Shown here: one piece after another, positions 1 to 9,527 of the stretch
Layout of the letters: each line of letters starts with the position of its first letter
Position numbering within the stretch: position 1 is the stretch's first letter
Assembly: GCA_963822145.1 (NCBI GenBank)
Contig: CAWGGG010000004.1
Span: 1,789,092-1,853,091, forward strand
Length of the DNA stretch: 64,000 nucleotides
Direction of reading: 5' to 3'
Origin: UBA5072 sp963822145
Lineage (GTDB): Bacteria > Bacteroidota > Bacteroidia > Bacteroidales > UBA10428
Position numbers and translations under genes: made by a program
Notes under the pieces: generated by a model
What the model saw: only the letters and a program-made list of their open reading frames with translations
Told to the model about the DNA's origin: nothing
The model's database searches: none

Positions 1-1523
1 GAACCGCCTTCAGCAACCATGATCGGAAGGTTGGTTGCCGCGGCCGATTGTGCCCAGGCCATCAAGTCAGGTGTGGTAACCCCGTGATAGGTGTGAAATG
101 ATACTGCACCGGCATATTTGTGGAGACCGGGATCCTTTTCGATGATGCTCATAATTTTGTTTGCTTTTGCCGTTCCGGCACCCGTGTCGCCAATAAGCAC
201 CTTGGTTTTAAGTCCGTTTGATGCCAGGCATTCACCAATGGCCTTTAACTGAAAGGCATGGTCCTCGGGAGTCTGGAATACTTCAACGCCATAATCCGAT
301 TCATTAAAGGAAAAGTAATCCGCCTCAATACCATAAGTCTGTTTGACATATACAAAAAAGGAAGCTATTGATTTACTGATTTCCTGGATTCTGTCATTGT
401 CCAGCACCAAACCTTTTGGAACCTTTTTATCCTGGTCAACCGCCCATGCTGGTGGCCACCATACTGAAAAAATAACCGGCATTTTTCTTTTTGCCAGTTC
501 CACGGCCAGCTGCATCTGTTTCTCAAAGCGTTCGCTCAATTGACCTGATTGTGCAAGTTTCACCGGATCCATTCCGGCTTCAGGCTGCCATTCATCCCAG
601 TAAAAAGGTACGCGGGCCCAGACAACATTCAGGTTGTTGAGACAGTATTGAATAACTGCAGGATCTTTATCCGGGAACTGCAATCTGAAATTGCCCCCAA
701 TTCCATCAAACGGCCTGCCAGGTTTTGTGACATCCATAACAATTTCGATTGGTTCCTTATCAATGGTACCGCTTGCTTTAATATCAAAAACCATATTCGC
801 TTTCCTGCCTTTTTTGGGGGAATCCTTCAGTAGGGTGAAATAAATCTGATAGTTGGCCAAGGTCAGGTTCGGGTCGTGATCTGTAAAGATCTGACGGGGT
901 GATGGATCGTTGAGATAAGCAGGTTGACTGATGAAATCACTTCGAAGGACAATTTCAATTGTATTTTTTGTGGATATAATGAACTCCCGTTTTTCGGAAT
1001 GTATGATCATCTTGCTGGCTTTGACACGGGCCAATTCACCCTGTTCATTTTTCTTCAATCCCGAAAGAGAAAGAATGCTGACATTTTTATCATCCTTAAA
1101 AAAGCTGATGGTGCCTGCAGAAAAAATCGCACCGGGTACTTCAACACAATAATACAAACCAGCAAGTTTCAATTCATCCATGATCTCAACCTTAATATCC
1201 ACATGAGCAGAACTCATTGCTGTTTCTGTCATGGCGGTGGTAAATGCAACGGGCAATCCCAGCAATTCATGAGCAACAGTATGGGTTTTCCCTTCGATTG
1301 TATAGGTCTGTTCTCCTTCCCAGTTGTATTTCTCGGTCTGTACATACCCTTTCCAATCCGGAGTAACGGCACGCAGTGAAGATTCGAATTCCATCTTTTC
1401 ACCATCAATATAAATACCGTTCACGTTGCCCCAGGGTGTGAATACCGGCTGGGCATCCAGTTCTATGAGCATAAAACCTGGGCAGAGTCCAAGCATTAAA
1501 AAAAGGCATACTAAAGTCTTCAT
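1..1523 (-). CDS. Secreted glycoside hydrolase, GH30-like (clan GH-A), 3' end cut by window edge
   Basis: The gene reads leftward and runs off the window after 507 codons. It opens with ATG and a signal peptide (MKTLVCLFLMLGLCPG, then a short hydrophobic stretch). Residues of about 30-250 look like a beta-rich N-terminal region. A catalytic-type domain then begins with FDGIGG (residues 272-277), the glycine-rich turn typical of GH30 enzymes. A Phe-Asn-Glu at residue 408 fits the acid/base and MVAEGG with Glu505 fits the nucleophile of clan GH-A. It probably cleaves a beta-linked polysaccharide outside the cytoplasm; the substrate cannot be told. It heads away from the GlcG, CBM-like and GH5 genes to its right on the same strand, with a 47-nt gap, so it is probably part of that operon. 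GH30 is a motif-level call. Confidence 0.75.
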   Translation of the reverse strand, partial: MKTLVCLFLMLGLCPGFMLIELDAQPVFTPWGNVNGIYIDGEKMEFESSLRAVTPDWKGYVQTEKYNWEGEQTYTIEGKTHTVAHELLGLPVAFTTAMTETAMSSAHVDIKVEIMDELKLAGLYYCVEVPGAIFSAGTISFFKDDKNVSILSLSGLKKNEQGELARVKASKMIIHSEKREFIISTKNTIEIVLRSDFISQPAYLNDPSPRQIFTDHDPNLTLANYQIYFTLLKDSPKKGRKANMVFDIKASGTIDKEPIEIVMDVTKPGRPFDGIGGNFRLQFPDKDPAVIQYCLNNLNVVWARVPFYWDEWQPEAGMDPVKLAQSGQLSERFEKQMQLAVELAKRKMPVIFSVWWPPAWAVDQDKKVPKGLVLDNDRIQEISKSIASFFVYVKQTYGIEADYFSFNESDYGVEVFQTPEDHAFQLKAIGECLASNGLKTKVLIGDTGAGTAKANKIMSIIEKDPGLHKYAGAVSFHTYHGVTTPDLMAWAQSAAATNLPIMVAEGG

Positions 1524-1570
1524 AGGAGTATTATATTTTCTGGTTGAACTTTCATTTAAGCTGCACGCAT

Positions 1571-2026
1571 TTAAATACCGAGCTCACGTATGGCTTTTTG
1601 CACGATTTCAAGGTCACTGGATCCCCGGAAACCACTAAATCCAATGGATAAACGCGTGCCGTCTTTCAAAATTACAGGTTGCCCCCCCGGCCATCCAATA
1701 AAATCGGGAGGCTGAATGCCAAAATCTTTCTCGTTCAATTCACCGTTGAAGATCTTCCGTTCAAATTCAACCGTTTTCATGCCGGTGATCCATACCTGAC
1801 TGGCCTTGGTCCAGGCAATCTGAAAGGTACGCCTCGTCGGTATTTTATCCTTACCGTACAGGCGGCCATATACGTTGCCTTCTTCATCGATGATGCATAT
1901 GGCAACATTCCCTTCTGAAAAGGCATCTTTTGGATCGGCAACGTAAGCGGGTATCAGCTTTTCGGCTGCTGTCATGATGGCTTCAATTTGTTCCTTTACA
2001 ATTTGTTTTTTCATAGGATATCGCAT
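1571..2026 (-). CDS. GlcG/HbpS-family protein (DUF336)
   Basis: A 151-aa protein without a signal peptide. The sequence has the small alpha/beta fold pattern of the GlcG/HbpS (DUF336) family: an N-terminal helix with AEKLIPAYVADPK, a central VAICIIDEEGNVYGRLYGKD strand-turn, then TFQIAWTKASQVW and a C-terminal GFSGFRGSSDLEIVQKAI. Family members bind haem or small ligands or act as accessory proteins; a precise role is not established. It starts directly after the stop codon of the preceding carbohydrate-binding gene with no gap, so the two are co-transcribed. An internal ATG four codons in is an alternative start. GlcG-like genes occur beside sugar-degradation genes, as here. Confidence 0.7.
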   Translation of the reverse strand: MRYPMKKQIVKEQIEAIMTAAEKLIPAYVADPKDAFSEGNVAICIIDEEGNVYGRLYGKDKIPTRRTFQIAWTKASQVWITGMKTVEFERKIFNGELNEKDFGIQPPDFIGWPGGQPVILKDGTRLSIGFSGFRGSSDLEIVQKAIRELGI

Positions 2027-2722
2027 TTACTTGAATTCTTCAACCAGAATAAAATCGAGATAAGCCAGGTTTGATCCCTTGTTATATTTAAGTGTCAGTA
2101 AATTCAACCCAGTGGATGCAAGCGATATCTCACCGATGGTCGCCTGGTCCCAGTAATGCCAGTTTCCGGTACTGACCGGTAGTTTCAGGTCACAGATCTT
2201 CTGGTTATTCAGCCATAGCGTTGATTTGTTGTCGTCATTGCCATACACCGTCACAATCTTATATTTACCTGCCACCTTTATATCAACGGTATAATTGGTC
2301 CATTCGCCGTCTTCCTGCCAACCAATATAAAGCTGGTTCACTTTGGGATCAACTTTATTGGGATGGTTAAAATCCGCCCAGTCCTTGGTATAGGAAATAT
2401 CCACAGCTTCATTTTCACGAAAGAAACAAATGTAAGGGGATACACCAGGACGGGCATGTCCCTGCGTATGGTTCAGGGCACTTCCCTCATTGATGGGTGT
2501 GACATCATGATACGCTACTCCTTCACCACCCAGGTCATAATAGGCCAGTTCAACCCGTCCGGGGATTACCTGGGCCCCTTGCTGATAATACTTATCTGAA
2601 AAGGGCTGGCCTTTATAGTCTTTGGGCATTTGCCCCCGGGCTGATGCAAGGGCAACAATCACCGTCATGGGTAGCATGAACAGGTTTCGGATGATAATTC
2701 GTTGTGAGGTCATAGGTTTCAT
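2027..2722 (-). CDS. Secreted carbohydrate-binding (CBM6-like) protein
   Basis: A 231-aa exported protein: the N-terminus has a charged stretch followed by a hydrophobic core (FMLPMTVIVALASARGQ) suggesting a signal peptide. The mature part has the pattern of a galactose-binding-like beta sandwich as in CBM6 or CBM35: VELAYYDLGGEGVAYHD, an aromatic-rich middle (GWQEDGEWTNYTVDI) and a C-terminal strand LNLLTLKYNKGSNLAYLDFI. Such modules bind polysaccharide ends or chains. Its ATG overlaps the stop codon of the upstream GH5-like gene by four bases (ATGA), a strong sign of translational coupling, so it probably serves as a detached binding module for that enzyme. The ligand is unknown. Confidence 0.65.
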   Translation of the reverse strand: MKPMTSQRIIIRNLFMLPMTVIVALASARGQMPKDYKGQPFSDKYYQQGAQVIPGRVELAYYDLGGEGVAYHDVTPINEGSALNHTQGHARPGVSPYICFFRENEAVDISYTKDWADFNHPNKVDPKVNQLYIGWQEDGEWTNYTVDIKVAGKYKIVTVYGNDDNKSTLWLNNQKICDLKLPVSTGNWHYWDQATIGEISLASTGLNLLTLKYNKGSNLAYLDFILVEEFK

Positions 2723-4260
2723 TTTGCTGCTGGAATTTCAACTTTCAGGATGTTTGAATAATCGGTACTTCCGGCTGAATTTTCACCTTTCAGGCGATAG
2801 TAATAAGTTTTTCCGGCATCTGCGGTCTCATCATAATACAGGATAAGGGGATCAGATGCTTCCGGAGTATATTCAAAGTTCTTCACATCAGCAATTACAG
2901 CATCTTCAAGTCCGGTTGCGATAACCTTCCAGGATCCCTGAACACTTTCAGCACGTTCCATGATGTAAAAAGCCGCTCCGGTGGAACCGCGCCAGGTAAA
3001 GCCCGTACCCTGCAACATCAGCACCGGAGCCATGGAAGGTCTTTCAACTTCCGGAAGCGGAAGTTCACGAATGGAATAGGCTTCCTTCCTGAGTAAATCG
3101 AGTAAACGGATTTCTTCGTAGGCAAATCCTGCAGAGAATCCCGGAACATGGAACGAATTTACCGGTGTACCACCTTCATTATGATAATACCAGCCACCAT
3201 CACGGCGATGTGCCCGGATGCTCCACATCAGGCCTCCTGTTATATCCTCCTCACGAATGACAGTCATCAGGGCCCTCAGGTTTTCAGTACTGCCCAAACC
3301 AAACTCATCCACCATCAGTGGTTTTTTCCCCCTGCATTGTTCCCGCGAAGCCCGGGCGATTGGTGCCAGTTCCCAGGATTTTCCACCCATGCGGTTCCAG
3401 TATTCATATAGGTGGTCGCTAATGATATCAATGTTCGGATCAGCCAGGAAAGCATTACGATCTGCCCCTCCCGCTTCCAGGATCAGGTGATTCGGATCGA
3501 CCCTCTTGATATAAGCGGCCATTTCAATGCTCCATGTAAGAATGTGCTTCTCCCATTCCTGGTAATCCAATTTGCGGTCGCCGGCATAACTGCCAAATTC
3601 ATTGCCGAGTTGCCAGCACAATATAGCGGGATCATCTTTATACAGGATCCCGTTAACAGTATTTTTCCGATTCAGTAGGAAATCAAGAAAGTGTCTGAAA
3701 TCGGACTTAACTTCTTCATCTGTCCAGAAAGAACCTTTCGGTTTTCCGCTGAGGGCCGAAAACTCATCCACTCCCCGAATTCCGCCAAAGCTCTGAGAGG
3801 CAATGAACGGTATGATCACGCGGACATCATATTCATGGCAAAGGGCGATTACCCGGTCAAGACACTTGAAAGCGTCCTCGTTGTATGTACGGCGTGCTGT
3901 GATATATACAGGCATTTCCTTATCTTCGGGAGAATAAACGGATAACGAGAATGTTCTGGTTGCACGGCCTCCCAGACGTTGTATGCCTCCAAGGATATCC
4001 CTGATCTCATACTCATCGGGGAAGCGGTTGGACCTGTCTGCACGGATTTGCGATTCATTTTGCTGAATATTGGGTGCCGCCATTCCAAAAAACCTGAAAA
4101 CCCTATCGCCTTCCATCAACTGATCCCCCTGCCGGGTTATAATGGGCCAGTCGGGCTTATCCCTGGTGATTCGGACTGCCTCCCGGGCTTCAGCCGTAAA
4201 GGATATAAGGCCGATCCATAAAACAAATTTTCCAGGTATTTTAATGTTTGCTCCGGACAT
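2719..4260 (-). CDS. Secreted glycoside hydrolase, GH5/mannanase-like, with C-terminal Fn3-like domain
   Basis: A 513-aa protein from an ATG at 4260; a TTG seven codons earlier is possible but the ATG directly precedes the signal peptide (IPGKFVLWIGLISFTAEA). The catalytic domain follows a (beta/alpha)8 plan: RFFGMAAPN near residue 60, then WQLGNEFG with the acid/base Glu at about 221, and LMVDEFGLG with the nucleophile Glu at about 319, as in clan GH-A families such as GH5. After residue about 415 a beta-rich region (ITATGL-like strands ending YYYRLKGENSAGSTDYSN) resembles a fibronectin type III domain. It probably hydrolyses a beta-mannan or related polysaccharide in the periplasm or outside; substrate is inferred only from similarity. 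It is coupled to the CBM-like gene by a 4-nt overlap. Confidence 0.75.
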   Translation of the reverse strand: MSGANIKIPGKFVLWIGLISFTAEAREAVRITRDKPDWPIITRQGDQLMEGDRVFRFFGMAAPNIQQNESQIRADRSNRFPDEYEIRDILGGIQRLGGRATRTFSLSVYSPEDKEMPVYITARRTYNEDAFKCLDRVIALCHEYDVRVIIPFIASQSFGGIRGVDEFSALSGKPKGSFWTDEEVKSDFRHFLDFLLNRKNTVNGILYKDDPAILCWQLGNEFGSYAGDRKLDYQEWEKHILTWSIEMAAYIKRVDPNHLILEAGGADRNAFLADPNIDIISDHLYEYWNRMGGKSWELAPIARASREQCRGKKPLMVDEFGLGSTENLRALMTVIREEDITGGLMWSIRAHRRDGGWYYHNEGGTPVNSFHVPGFSAGFAYEEIRLLDLLRKEAYSIRELPLPEVERPSMAPVLMLQGTGFTWRGSTGAAFYIMERAESVQGSWKVIATGLEDAVIADVKNFEYTPEASDPLILYYDETADAGKTYYYRLKGENSAGSTDYSNILKVEIPAAK

Positions 4261-4352
4261 AGTCTTAAAAATTATATACAATACCTATCGCTCACCAAGA
4301 TACATATTTTGTATATATCCTTTATAAATCCCGATAATACTATTTTTCCGTT

Positions 4353-6455
4353 TTATAATGCTTTTATTAAAAGATCCGATTTTTCGGCAATCGAAGTATG
4401 TATCCATATTAACAGGGCATTGCCCACCAGGGCTGATTTATAGGGCACTGCTTCTCCATTAACCAAAACTGATACTTCTTCTTTACCCTTCCAGTTCAGT
4501 ATTTGTATGGCCGGGTTGATGACGGGCCTTCCCCCGGGCTGAACCCCGATATGACACAAATCGCTCCCCTTAACGTTATCGAAAATCCAGCAGCGGGCAG
4601 TCAGATCATTTTTAACAAATGTGATGTTGTTATCCATTGAGGCAATGATTCCCGGATCAAGCCAGGTTTGGATGTTGTCTTTTACTGCATTATAATCGTA
4701 GGGTCGGCCTACCCCTACCAACATCACATGTTTTCGGTACATCCGGCCAGAGCTATCTGTTTTAAAATGATCCTTAAAATCAACTCCCTGCTGGTAAAAA
4801 CCCGCACTTACCAGAGAGGTATGCGTTACTTCATTGAGATGTGATGCGTAAGATCGTGAGGTTGCCCCCCATCCGTTGGTATTTTGACCATAAGGTTCGC
4901 GACCCACAGGCCAGTGAGAAAAGTTATAATTTGTATTATGCCAGCTGATTTGTGTTTCAATTTTGATACCGGTCCATGTTTCGGGGTAGTCATCAGTTTG
5001 GTTATAAGCCATATAAAAATCGGGCAGACCATCTTTGAAATGGCAGTCGAATACCACCTGAGGCCAGTTCCAGGAGTCCTTGGCATATTCATCATGAGTT
5101 GGAGGCGGGAAATAGGTCTTCACCGAATCGGTCATATTAAAAACGGATAAAGCAGGGGCATTGCAGATATCTCCGGCTTCCACCAGTGAACCGCCAATCG
5201 GCATAGGTTCTATTATTTCAGGTCCCCATTGGCGCCTGTGTTCAATATCAAGCTTGGGCCTATCAATCAGTTGACGCGTTCCGGTACCATCGGGGTAAAA
5301 GGTCCAGTACTCGTCGTAATACGGATATGCTGTGCCCCCAAAGTTCTCACCTGTAAAATGATAATCGGGATTTAAGGGTATGCCGTGCCAGTGAATGATT
5401 TTTCTTACCGCGTTATCTTCAATAATAGTAACCGACTGGCCATGCCTTTGGCGGTCCGACATTGCCTCGTGACAACCTTCATATATTGAATCGCCACTTT
5501 CAAAGAATTCAAAATTGAGTAAAAACTGGTTTGAAAGTCGCCAGGCTGGCGCATTATTGGCCCTGTCCCATATCAGGAACTTGATGTTCTTATCAAAACC
5601 AAACTCATCGCCAAAGGTAACTACCGTGGCTTCACCCTCGAAGCCCGACCAGGAAAAACTGCGTTTTTGCGCCCTAAATCCGGTTTGGCTGTCATCCCTG
5701 TCATTCACTGGTGTTCTAACCACGGTCAGGTAATGGTATTGGGCAGTCTCTGGGCCGTTTGTAGATTCATTGCGACAAATCAGTCCGATAAAATAGGATT
5801 GTCCAGCATCGAGCCAGGCGTATTGAGGAGCTACTTCGAGCCAGTCGTTTGAGGTTATGCCCCATTTATCAAGCTTTGTCCCGTAATAAAAATGGAATGT
5901 ATTGGAAAGCGACTCATGCAAAATGCGGATTTTCCTGTTGGTACCAATAAAGGGAACAGAAAATACGGAGCCATCGAGTTTGGATTCATAGCGGGATGGA
6001 TCTATCACCTTTTTGGGATCATGCACATTCCGAAGTCCCTGCTGACGGTCATACTGGTTCACGAATACCTTTCCATCACGGTTATTTACAGTAATAAGGG
6101 TATAATTATTAATATCAGGCTCACCGTCTTTAGCTGCGATAATAACGAGACCTACGGCATCATCTGCCTCAAACTCTGTTTCAGCAAAGAAATTTCCTGA
6201 AACCTCCTTCAGATGATAAACCCCTGCCAGCTCGGTGGTATCTCCTGCAGTGATTTCAAGTCTTTCTGCCGCATACCTGATGACGCAGGAGTTTTTGTCC
6301 GGAATCCTGAATAATCCAAATTTTCCGGGATCACTGAAATTCTCATAGAAAAGTGTATCGTAAAATTCGCTGCAATCAGCACGGTGTATCAACAAGGAAA
6401 ATAAGAACATTAATGATATTATCTTCTGCAATGAGGAGGTTTGATAGCGTCTCAT
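4353..6455 (-). CDS. Large secreted protein of unknown function in polysaccharide cluster
   Basis: A 700-aa protein with an N-terminal signal peptide (IISLMFLFSLLIHRADC). Residues of about 30-250 form a beta-rich segment starting FYDTLFYENFSDPGKFGLF, resembling the jelly-roll domains that begin many sugar-active proteins. The rest is rich in Trp, Tyr, His and Asp (HWHGIPLNPDYHF, YYDEYWTFYPDGTGTRQ), as expected for a protein handling sugars. I cannot assign a family or active site. It is the first gene upstream of the GH5-like gene, 92 nt away on the same strand, so it probably belongs to the same polysaccharide cluster. It might be an unclassified hydrolase or lyase. Confidence 0.7.
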   Translation of the reverse strand: MRRYQTSSLQKIISLMFLFSLLIHRADCSEFYDTLFYENFSDPGKFGLFRIPDKNSCVIRYAAERLEITAGDTTELAGVYHLKEVSGNFFAETEFEADDAVGLVIIAAKDGEPDINNYTLITVNNRDGKVFVNQYDRQQGLRNVHDPKKVIDPSRYESKLDGSVFSVPFIGTNRKIRILHESLSNTFHFYYGTKLDKWGITSNDWLEVAPQYAWLDAGQSYFIGLICRNESTNGPETAQYHYLTVVRTPVNDRDDSQTGFRAQKRSFSWSGFEGEATVVTFGDEFGFDKNIKFLIWDRANNAPAWRLSNQFLLNFEFFESGDSIYEGCHEAMSDRQRHGQSVTIIEDNAVRKIIHWHGIPLNPDYHFTGENFGGTAYPYYDEYWTFYPDGTGTRQLIDRPKLDIEHRRQWGPEIIEPMPIGGSLVEAGDICNAPALSVFNMTDSVKTYFPPPTHDEYAKDSWNWPQVVFDCHFKDGLPDFYMAYNQTDDYPETWTGIKIETQISWHNTNYNFSHWPVGREPYGQNTNGWGATSRSYASHLNEVTHTSLVSAGFYQQGVDFKDHFKTDSSGRMYRKHVMLVGVGRPYDYNAVKDNIQTWLDPGIIASMDNNITFVKNDLTARCWIFDNVKGSDLCHIGVQPGGRPVINPAIQILNWKGKEEVSVLVNGEAVPYKSALVGNALLIWIHTSIAEKSDLLIKAL

Positions 6456-6546
6456 GTCAAATATTTTTAATAGTTAGCGGGCAGGCCGAATGGGGCTCCT
6501 TTAATACATTTTTGAAGTGAAAGTACCTTAGGTGCGACATTATGGT

Positions 6547-7512
6547 CTATTGTTTCTTGATGCCATTCATCCAGATTACCGATTGTTCTGACCGGTGCGG
6601 CTGTCCGATAATATCTTTGTACAATTCCGGCCGCCTGGCCTGCAGGTAACGGTATCCCCCTGAATGTGCCATTTTGCCCGGGGTAAGCATAGCGGTCGCA
6701 TAACTGTCATCAAATGAACGGCATTCCGCAAGGATATCCCCAAAGGGATCAAGGATCATGGAACAGCCGTTTTTCAGCTGGTCATCGTCCATTCCAATGG
6801 GATTGGAAAAAACAACATAAATTCCATTATCATAAGCTCTTGCCGGCAACCACTTCATCAGCCAGCCCCGTCCTTTCATTCCTTCAAACTCTAATCTGAG
6901 GGAGGTTGGATCAGATTCACGGTTCTCCCAGAGGCTTGGATCTATAAATCCGGCACCAGGCCGTGTAGAAGGCGTGCACATGGTAACATGAGGCATAAAG
7001 ATAATATCAGCCCCCAGCAATCGTGTCGCCCTTACATTTTCAATGATATTATTGTCGTAACAAATCAGGATGCCGCATTTCCAACCAAGGATGTCAAAAA
7101 CACAATACTGGTCGCCAGGCATCAGATAAGGATTAATGAACGGATGCAATTTCCTGTGCTTTGCGATCAACCCGTTTTTATCAACACAAACATAAGCTTT
7201 AAAGAGGTTATCATGAACATCTTTTTCAAAAAGTCCAGCCAGTACAATGATATCATTGTCCTTTGCGATTTGGGCAAGTTTAGCCATGCTTGGCCCATCC
7301 GGAATGAATTCAGCCAGATCGAGCATTTGTGCTTTTGTAAGATTCCTGGCAAAAGAATACCCTGTTATAGAACATTCATGAAATGCAATCACCCTTGAAC
7401 CTTCACCGGAGGCTTTTTTGCAAAGATTTTCAATAACACTTAAATTATAGTTTTTATCTCCGCTTCTGTGTTCAAATTGTGCTGTTGAAACTTTGAGGTT
7501 TTCCATATTCAT
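6547..7512 (-). CDS. Carbon-nitrogen hydrolase (nitrilase superfamily)
   Basis: A 321-aa cytoplasmic protein with the full nitrilase-superfamily catalytic triad: Glu46 in AFHECSITGYS, Lys121 in KHRKLHP and Cys151 in GILICYDNN. The family hydrolyses nitriles, N-carbamoyl compounds or amides. A long insertion between the Cys motif and the next conserved block (about residues 180-215, SLWENRESDPTSLRLEFEG) is not typical of the best-known subfamilies and hides the substrate. The second codon pair gives an alternative ATG at 7506. It is 91 nt from the secreted gene to its left and 58 nt from the methyltransferase to its right, all on one strand. Confidence 0.85.
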   Translation of the reverse strand: MNMENLKVSTAQFEHRSGDKNYNLSVIENLCKKASGEGSRVIAFHECSITGYSFARNLTKAQMLDLAEFIPDGPSMAKLAQIAKDNDIIVLAGLFEKDVHDNLFKAYVCVDKNGLIAKHRKLHPFINPYLMPGDQYCVFDILGWKCGILICYDNNIIENVRATRLLGADIIFMPHVTMCTPSTRPGAGFIDPSLWENRESDPTSLRLEFEGMKGRGWLMKWLPARAYDNGIYVVFSNPIGMDDDQLKNGCSMILDPFGDILAECRSFDDSYATAMLTPGKMAHSGGYRYLQARRPELYKDIIGQPHRSEQSVIWMNGIKKQ

Positions 7513-7570
7513 ACATTAAACTCTTATTAGGAATGTTACCGGTAAAACAGATTCCAATAGGCTGTATCCT

Positions 7571-8335
7571 TTATTTTTTACACTCAACAATAAACTCCTT
7601 GGATGATTCATCCAGGGGGTGGCCCTTATAGTCCCCATAAATCCTGTAGGAAGTGAATTCGGAACGTTCAATCAAATGCTCCAGTTCATAACGGAAGAAG
7701 AACCGTAACGGCAAATCCCAGTCCTCCGTTTTCAGGGTTTCATCCTCATCCCATTCCAGTGTAAAAAAAACCTGAATAACCTGGTTTATCAGGTCAGGTT
7801 TTGTGGATACCATCCTCCTCAGCTTTTTTCCAGATTCATACTCACCATCAAAATCAACCTGGTTATGAAGCCCTTTTATCAATTGGTTCAGGTCGGGGAC
7901 AAAAGTGTCGAAGATAAACCTGCCATTGGGTTTCAAATGCCTGCAAACATTATTTAAAGCAAGGATCTGGTCTTTTTTTTCCGGAATATGCATGATAACC
8001 CTGAAGGGGGCAATGATCAAATCAAATTGGAAATCAAATGAGAAATCAAGCATGTTTTGCCGGGTAACCCTGTAATGCTGGTTGGGTTCAAGTTTGCTTT
8101 TCAGGACCTCAATCATGTTTCGGCTGATATCTATGCCATAAACTTCATGTCCGTTGTGCAGGGCTTCAACAAAGAACCTTCCGGTTCCCACGCCTATTTC
8201 CAGCACACTTCCCTGGGTTTTCATGACTTCATTCAGGAAAAAATCATGATCAACACCATCCCTTAACTGGTGATAAATAACATCATAAAACCTGGCAAAG
8301 CTGGTTGGATATTCCTGAGTTTTCATAGCATTCAT
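7571..8335 (-). CDS. Class I SAM-dependent methyltransferase
   Basis: A 254-aa protein with SAM-binding motif I GSVLEIGVGTGRF at residues 42-54, an acidic residue at the end of strand two (YGIDISRNMIEVL) and a motif IV region FDLIIAPFRVIMHI. This is the fold of small-molecule methyltransferases; the substrate is unknown. The start could be codon 1 or the ATG three codons later. Its start overlaps the stop of the next upstream methyltransferase by four bases, so the three genes from 9527 to 7571 form one translationally coupled operon. Confidence 0.85.
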   Translation of the reverse strand: MNAMKTQEYPTSFARFYDVIYHQLRDGVDHDFFLNEVMKTQGSVLEIGVGTGRFFVEALHNGHEVYGIDISRNMIEVLKSKLEPNQHYRVTRQNMLDFSFDFQFDLIIAPFRVIMHIPEKKDQILALNNVCRHLKPNGRFIFDTFVPDLNQLIKGLHNQVDFDGEYESGKKLRRMVSTKPDLINQVIQVFFTLEWDEDETLKTEDWDLPLRFFFRYELEHLIERSEFTSYRIYGDYKGHPLDESSKEFIVECKK

Positions 8336-9144
8336 GTCTTTTTAATGATCCAGATATCCTGTGACAGTCCTTTCCCCCTTTCAGGCTTTTTCTCAACATG
8401 CTCCAGGATCTGCACGTTTTTAAAAAGTCTTTTCATGAACCCGGGTGGATGAAAGGCCGAAAAGGTGCGGTGGCCTTCCCGGGTCTTCCCTCGGACAATC
8501 AATTCATCCCTGTTGTATCGTTTCAATTCCCGGGGCGTCAGTTTCATGGTAAAGTTATCACCCTGGGTGGTAAAAAGCATAATACCCTTTGTTTTTAGTA
8601 CACGATAAAGTTCGTTGTACCAGTCATAATGCGATTGTTCCGATAAATGGGTGAAAACCGATATGCCATATATCACGTCAAAGTATTGATCAGGGAAGGA
8701 AAGTTTCGCCTCCAGGGAATTCCTGCCAAATACAATACCTGGAAGGTTCCGGGAACACCAGTCGATAGTTTTTATATTGTAATCCGTCCCGAAATACTCG
8801 CATCCATCACCCAACAAAGCAGGCAGGTGTCTGGTGATCCGTCCTGGTCCACAACCCCAATCCAGTATGCGTTTATCCTTTAAATCAATATGATTTCTGA
8901 GATGACTGATCAGCCAAAGGGCTGTTTCCATTCCTCCCGTATAATAGCCTGAATAATTTATCTGAAAGGTTTCATACATTAAATAATCAGGAGGTAACTT
9001 AACCTCAGGGTGATTAACCCTGAATTCACGATTTGCCCTGCTTTGCTTAAATCGCTGAAAATAAAACCTTACCTGGTCCGTAAAACGGATCAATCGCCAT
9101 CCCCTCAGCAAATTAGACAGCAGTCCTTTATTCATGTGCATCAT
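8332..9144 (-). CDS. Class I SAM-dependent methyltransferase
   Basis: A 270-aa protein; motif I is KRILDWGCGPGRI at residues 91-103, followed by CEYFGTDYNIKTIDWC and a DVIYGISVFTHLSEQSHYDW motif IV/V block characteristic of the methyltransferase 11/25 group. The N-terminal 60 residues (RLIRFTDQVRFYFQRFKQS) are basic and could bind a surface or partner. It overlaps by 4 nt with the VOC gene upstream and with the second methyltransferase downstream. Two different methyltransferases plus a VOC protein in one coupled operon suggest modification of a shared small molecule or glycan, but that is inference. Confidence 0.85.
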   Translation of the reverse strand: MMHMNKGLLSNLLRGWRLIRFTDQVRFYFQRFKQSRANREFRVNHPEVKLPPDYLMYETFQINYSGYYTGGMETALWLISHLRNHIDLKDKRILDWGCGPGRITRHLPALLGDGCEYFGTDYNIKTIDWCSRNLPGIVFGRNSLEAKLSFPDQYFDVIYGISVFTHLSEQSHYDWYNELYRVLKTKGIMLFTTQGDNFTMKLTPRELKRYNRDELIVRGKTREGHRTFSAFHPPGFMKRLFKNVQILEHVEKKPERGKGLSQDIWIIKKT

Positions 9145-9527
9145 CTGCTGGCGGTTAACTCAATCTTGTTCTTATCCGGATCGAGTATTACACTTTCATA
9201 GTATCCGTCTCCCGTAGTCCTTGGATAACTGTATACCTCAACACCGGCAAGCTCCAGCTTCCTGGTCATTGCGTCAACTTCTTCACGAGTTCCAACTACC
9301 ACGGAAAAATGGGCCAGGCCTGTTCTTTCTTTATCAGGATTTTCCGTAATATCCGACCGCTTCATGATTTCAATTCTTGCACCATCCTGAAAGGATAAAA
9401 AGTAGGAAGAAAACTGCTTTTTAATATTGTTATATCCGTGAGAAACCTGACAGTCAAAGAACCTGATATAAAAATCCCGCAGTCGCTCCAAATCATTTGT
9501 CCAGATAGCAATGTGGTCAATATACAT
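9141..9527 (-). CDS. VOC (glyoxalase/bleomycin resistance) family protein
   Basis: A 128-aa protein made of two beta-alpha-beta-beta-beta repeats. Metal-ligand positions of the glyoxalase I type are present: His5 in YIDHIAIW, Glu53 in ARIEIM, His73 in GLAHFSVVV and Glu123 in NKIELT. It therefore probably binds a divalent metal and acts on a small molecule such as a hemithioacetal, though VOC proteins vary widely. It is the first gene of the overlapping three-gene operon. The roughly 270-nt non-coding stretch to its right probably contains the operon promoter. Confidence 0.85.
   Translation of the reverse strand: MYIDHIAIWTNDLERLRDFYIRFFDCQVSHGYNNIKKQFSSYFLSFQDGARIEIMKRSDITENPDKERTGLAHFSVVVGTREEVDAMTRKLELAGVEVYSYPRTTGDGYYESVILDPDKNKIELTASR

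Noticed and set aside
2363..4327. Several long plus-strand frames opposite the glycoside hydrolases
   Set aside because: They are antisense to genes with clear motifs and signal peptides and have no recognisable domains.
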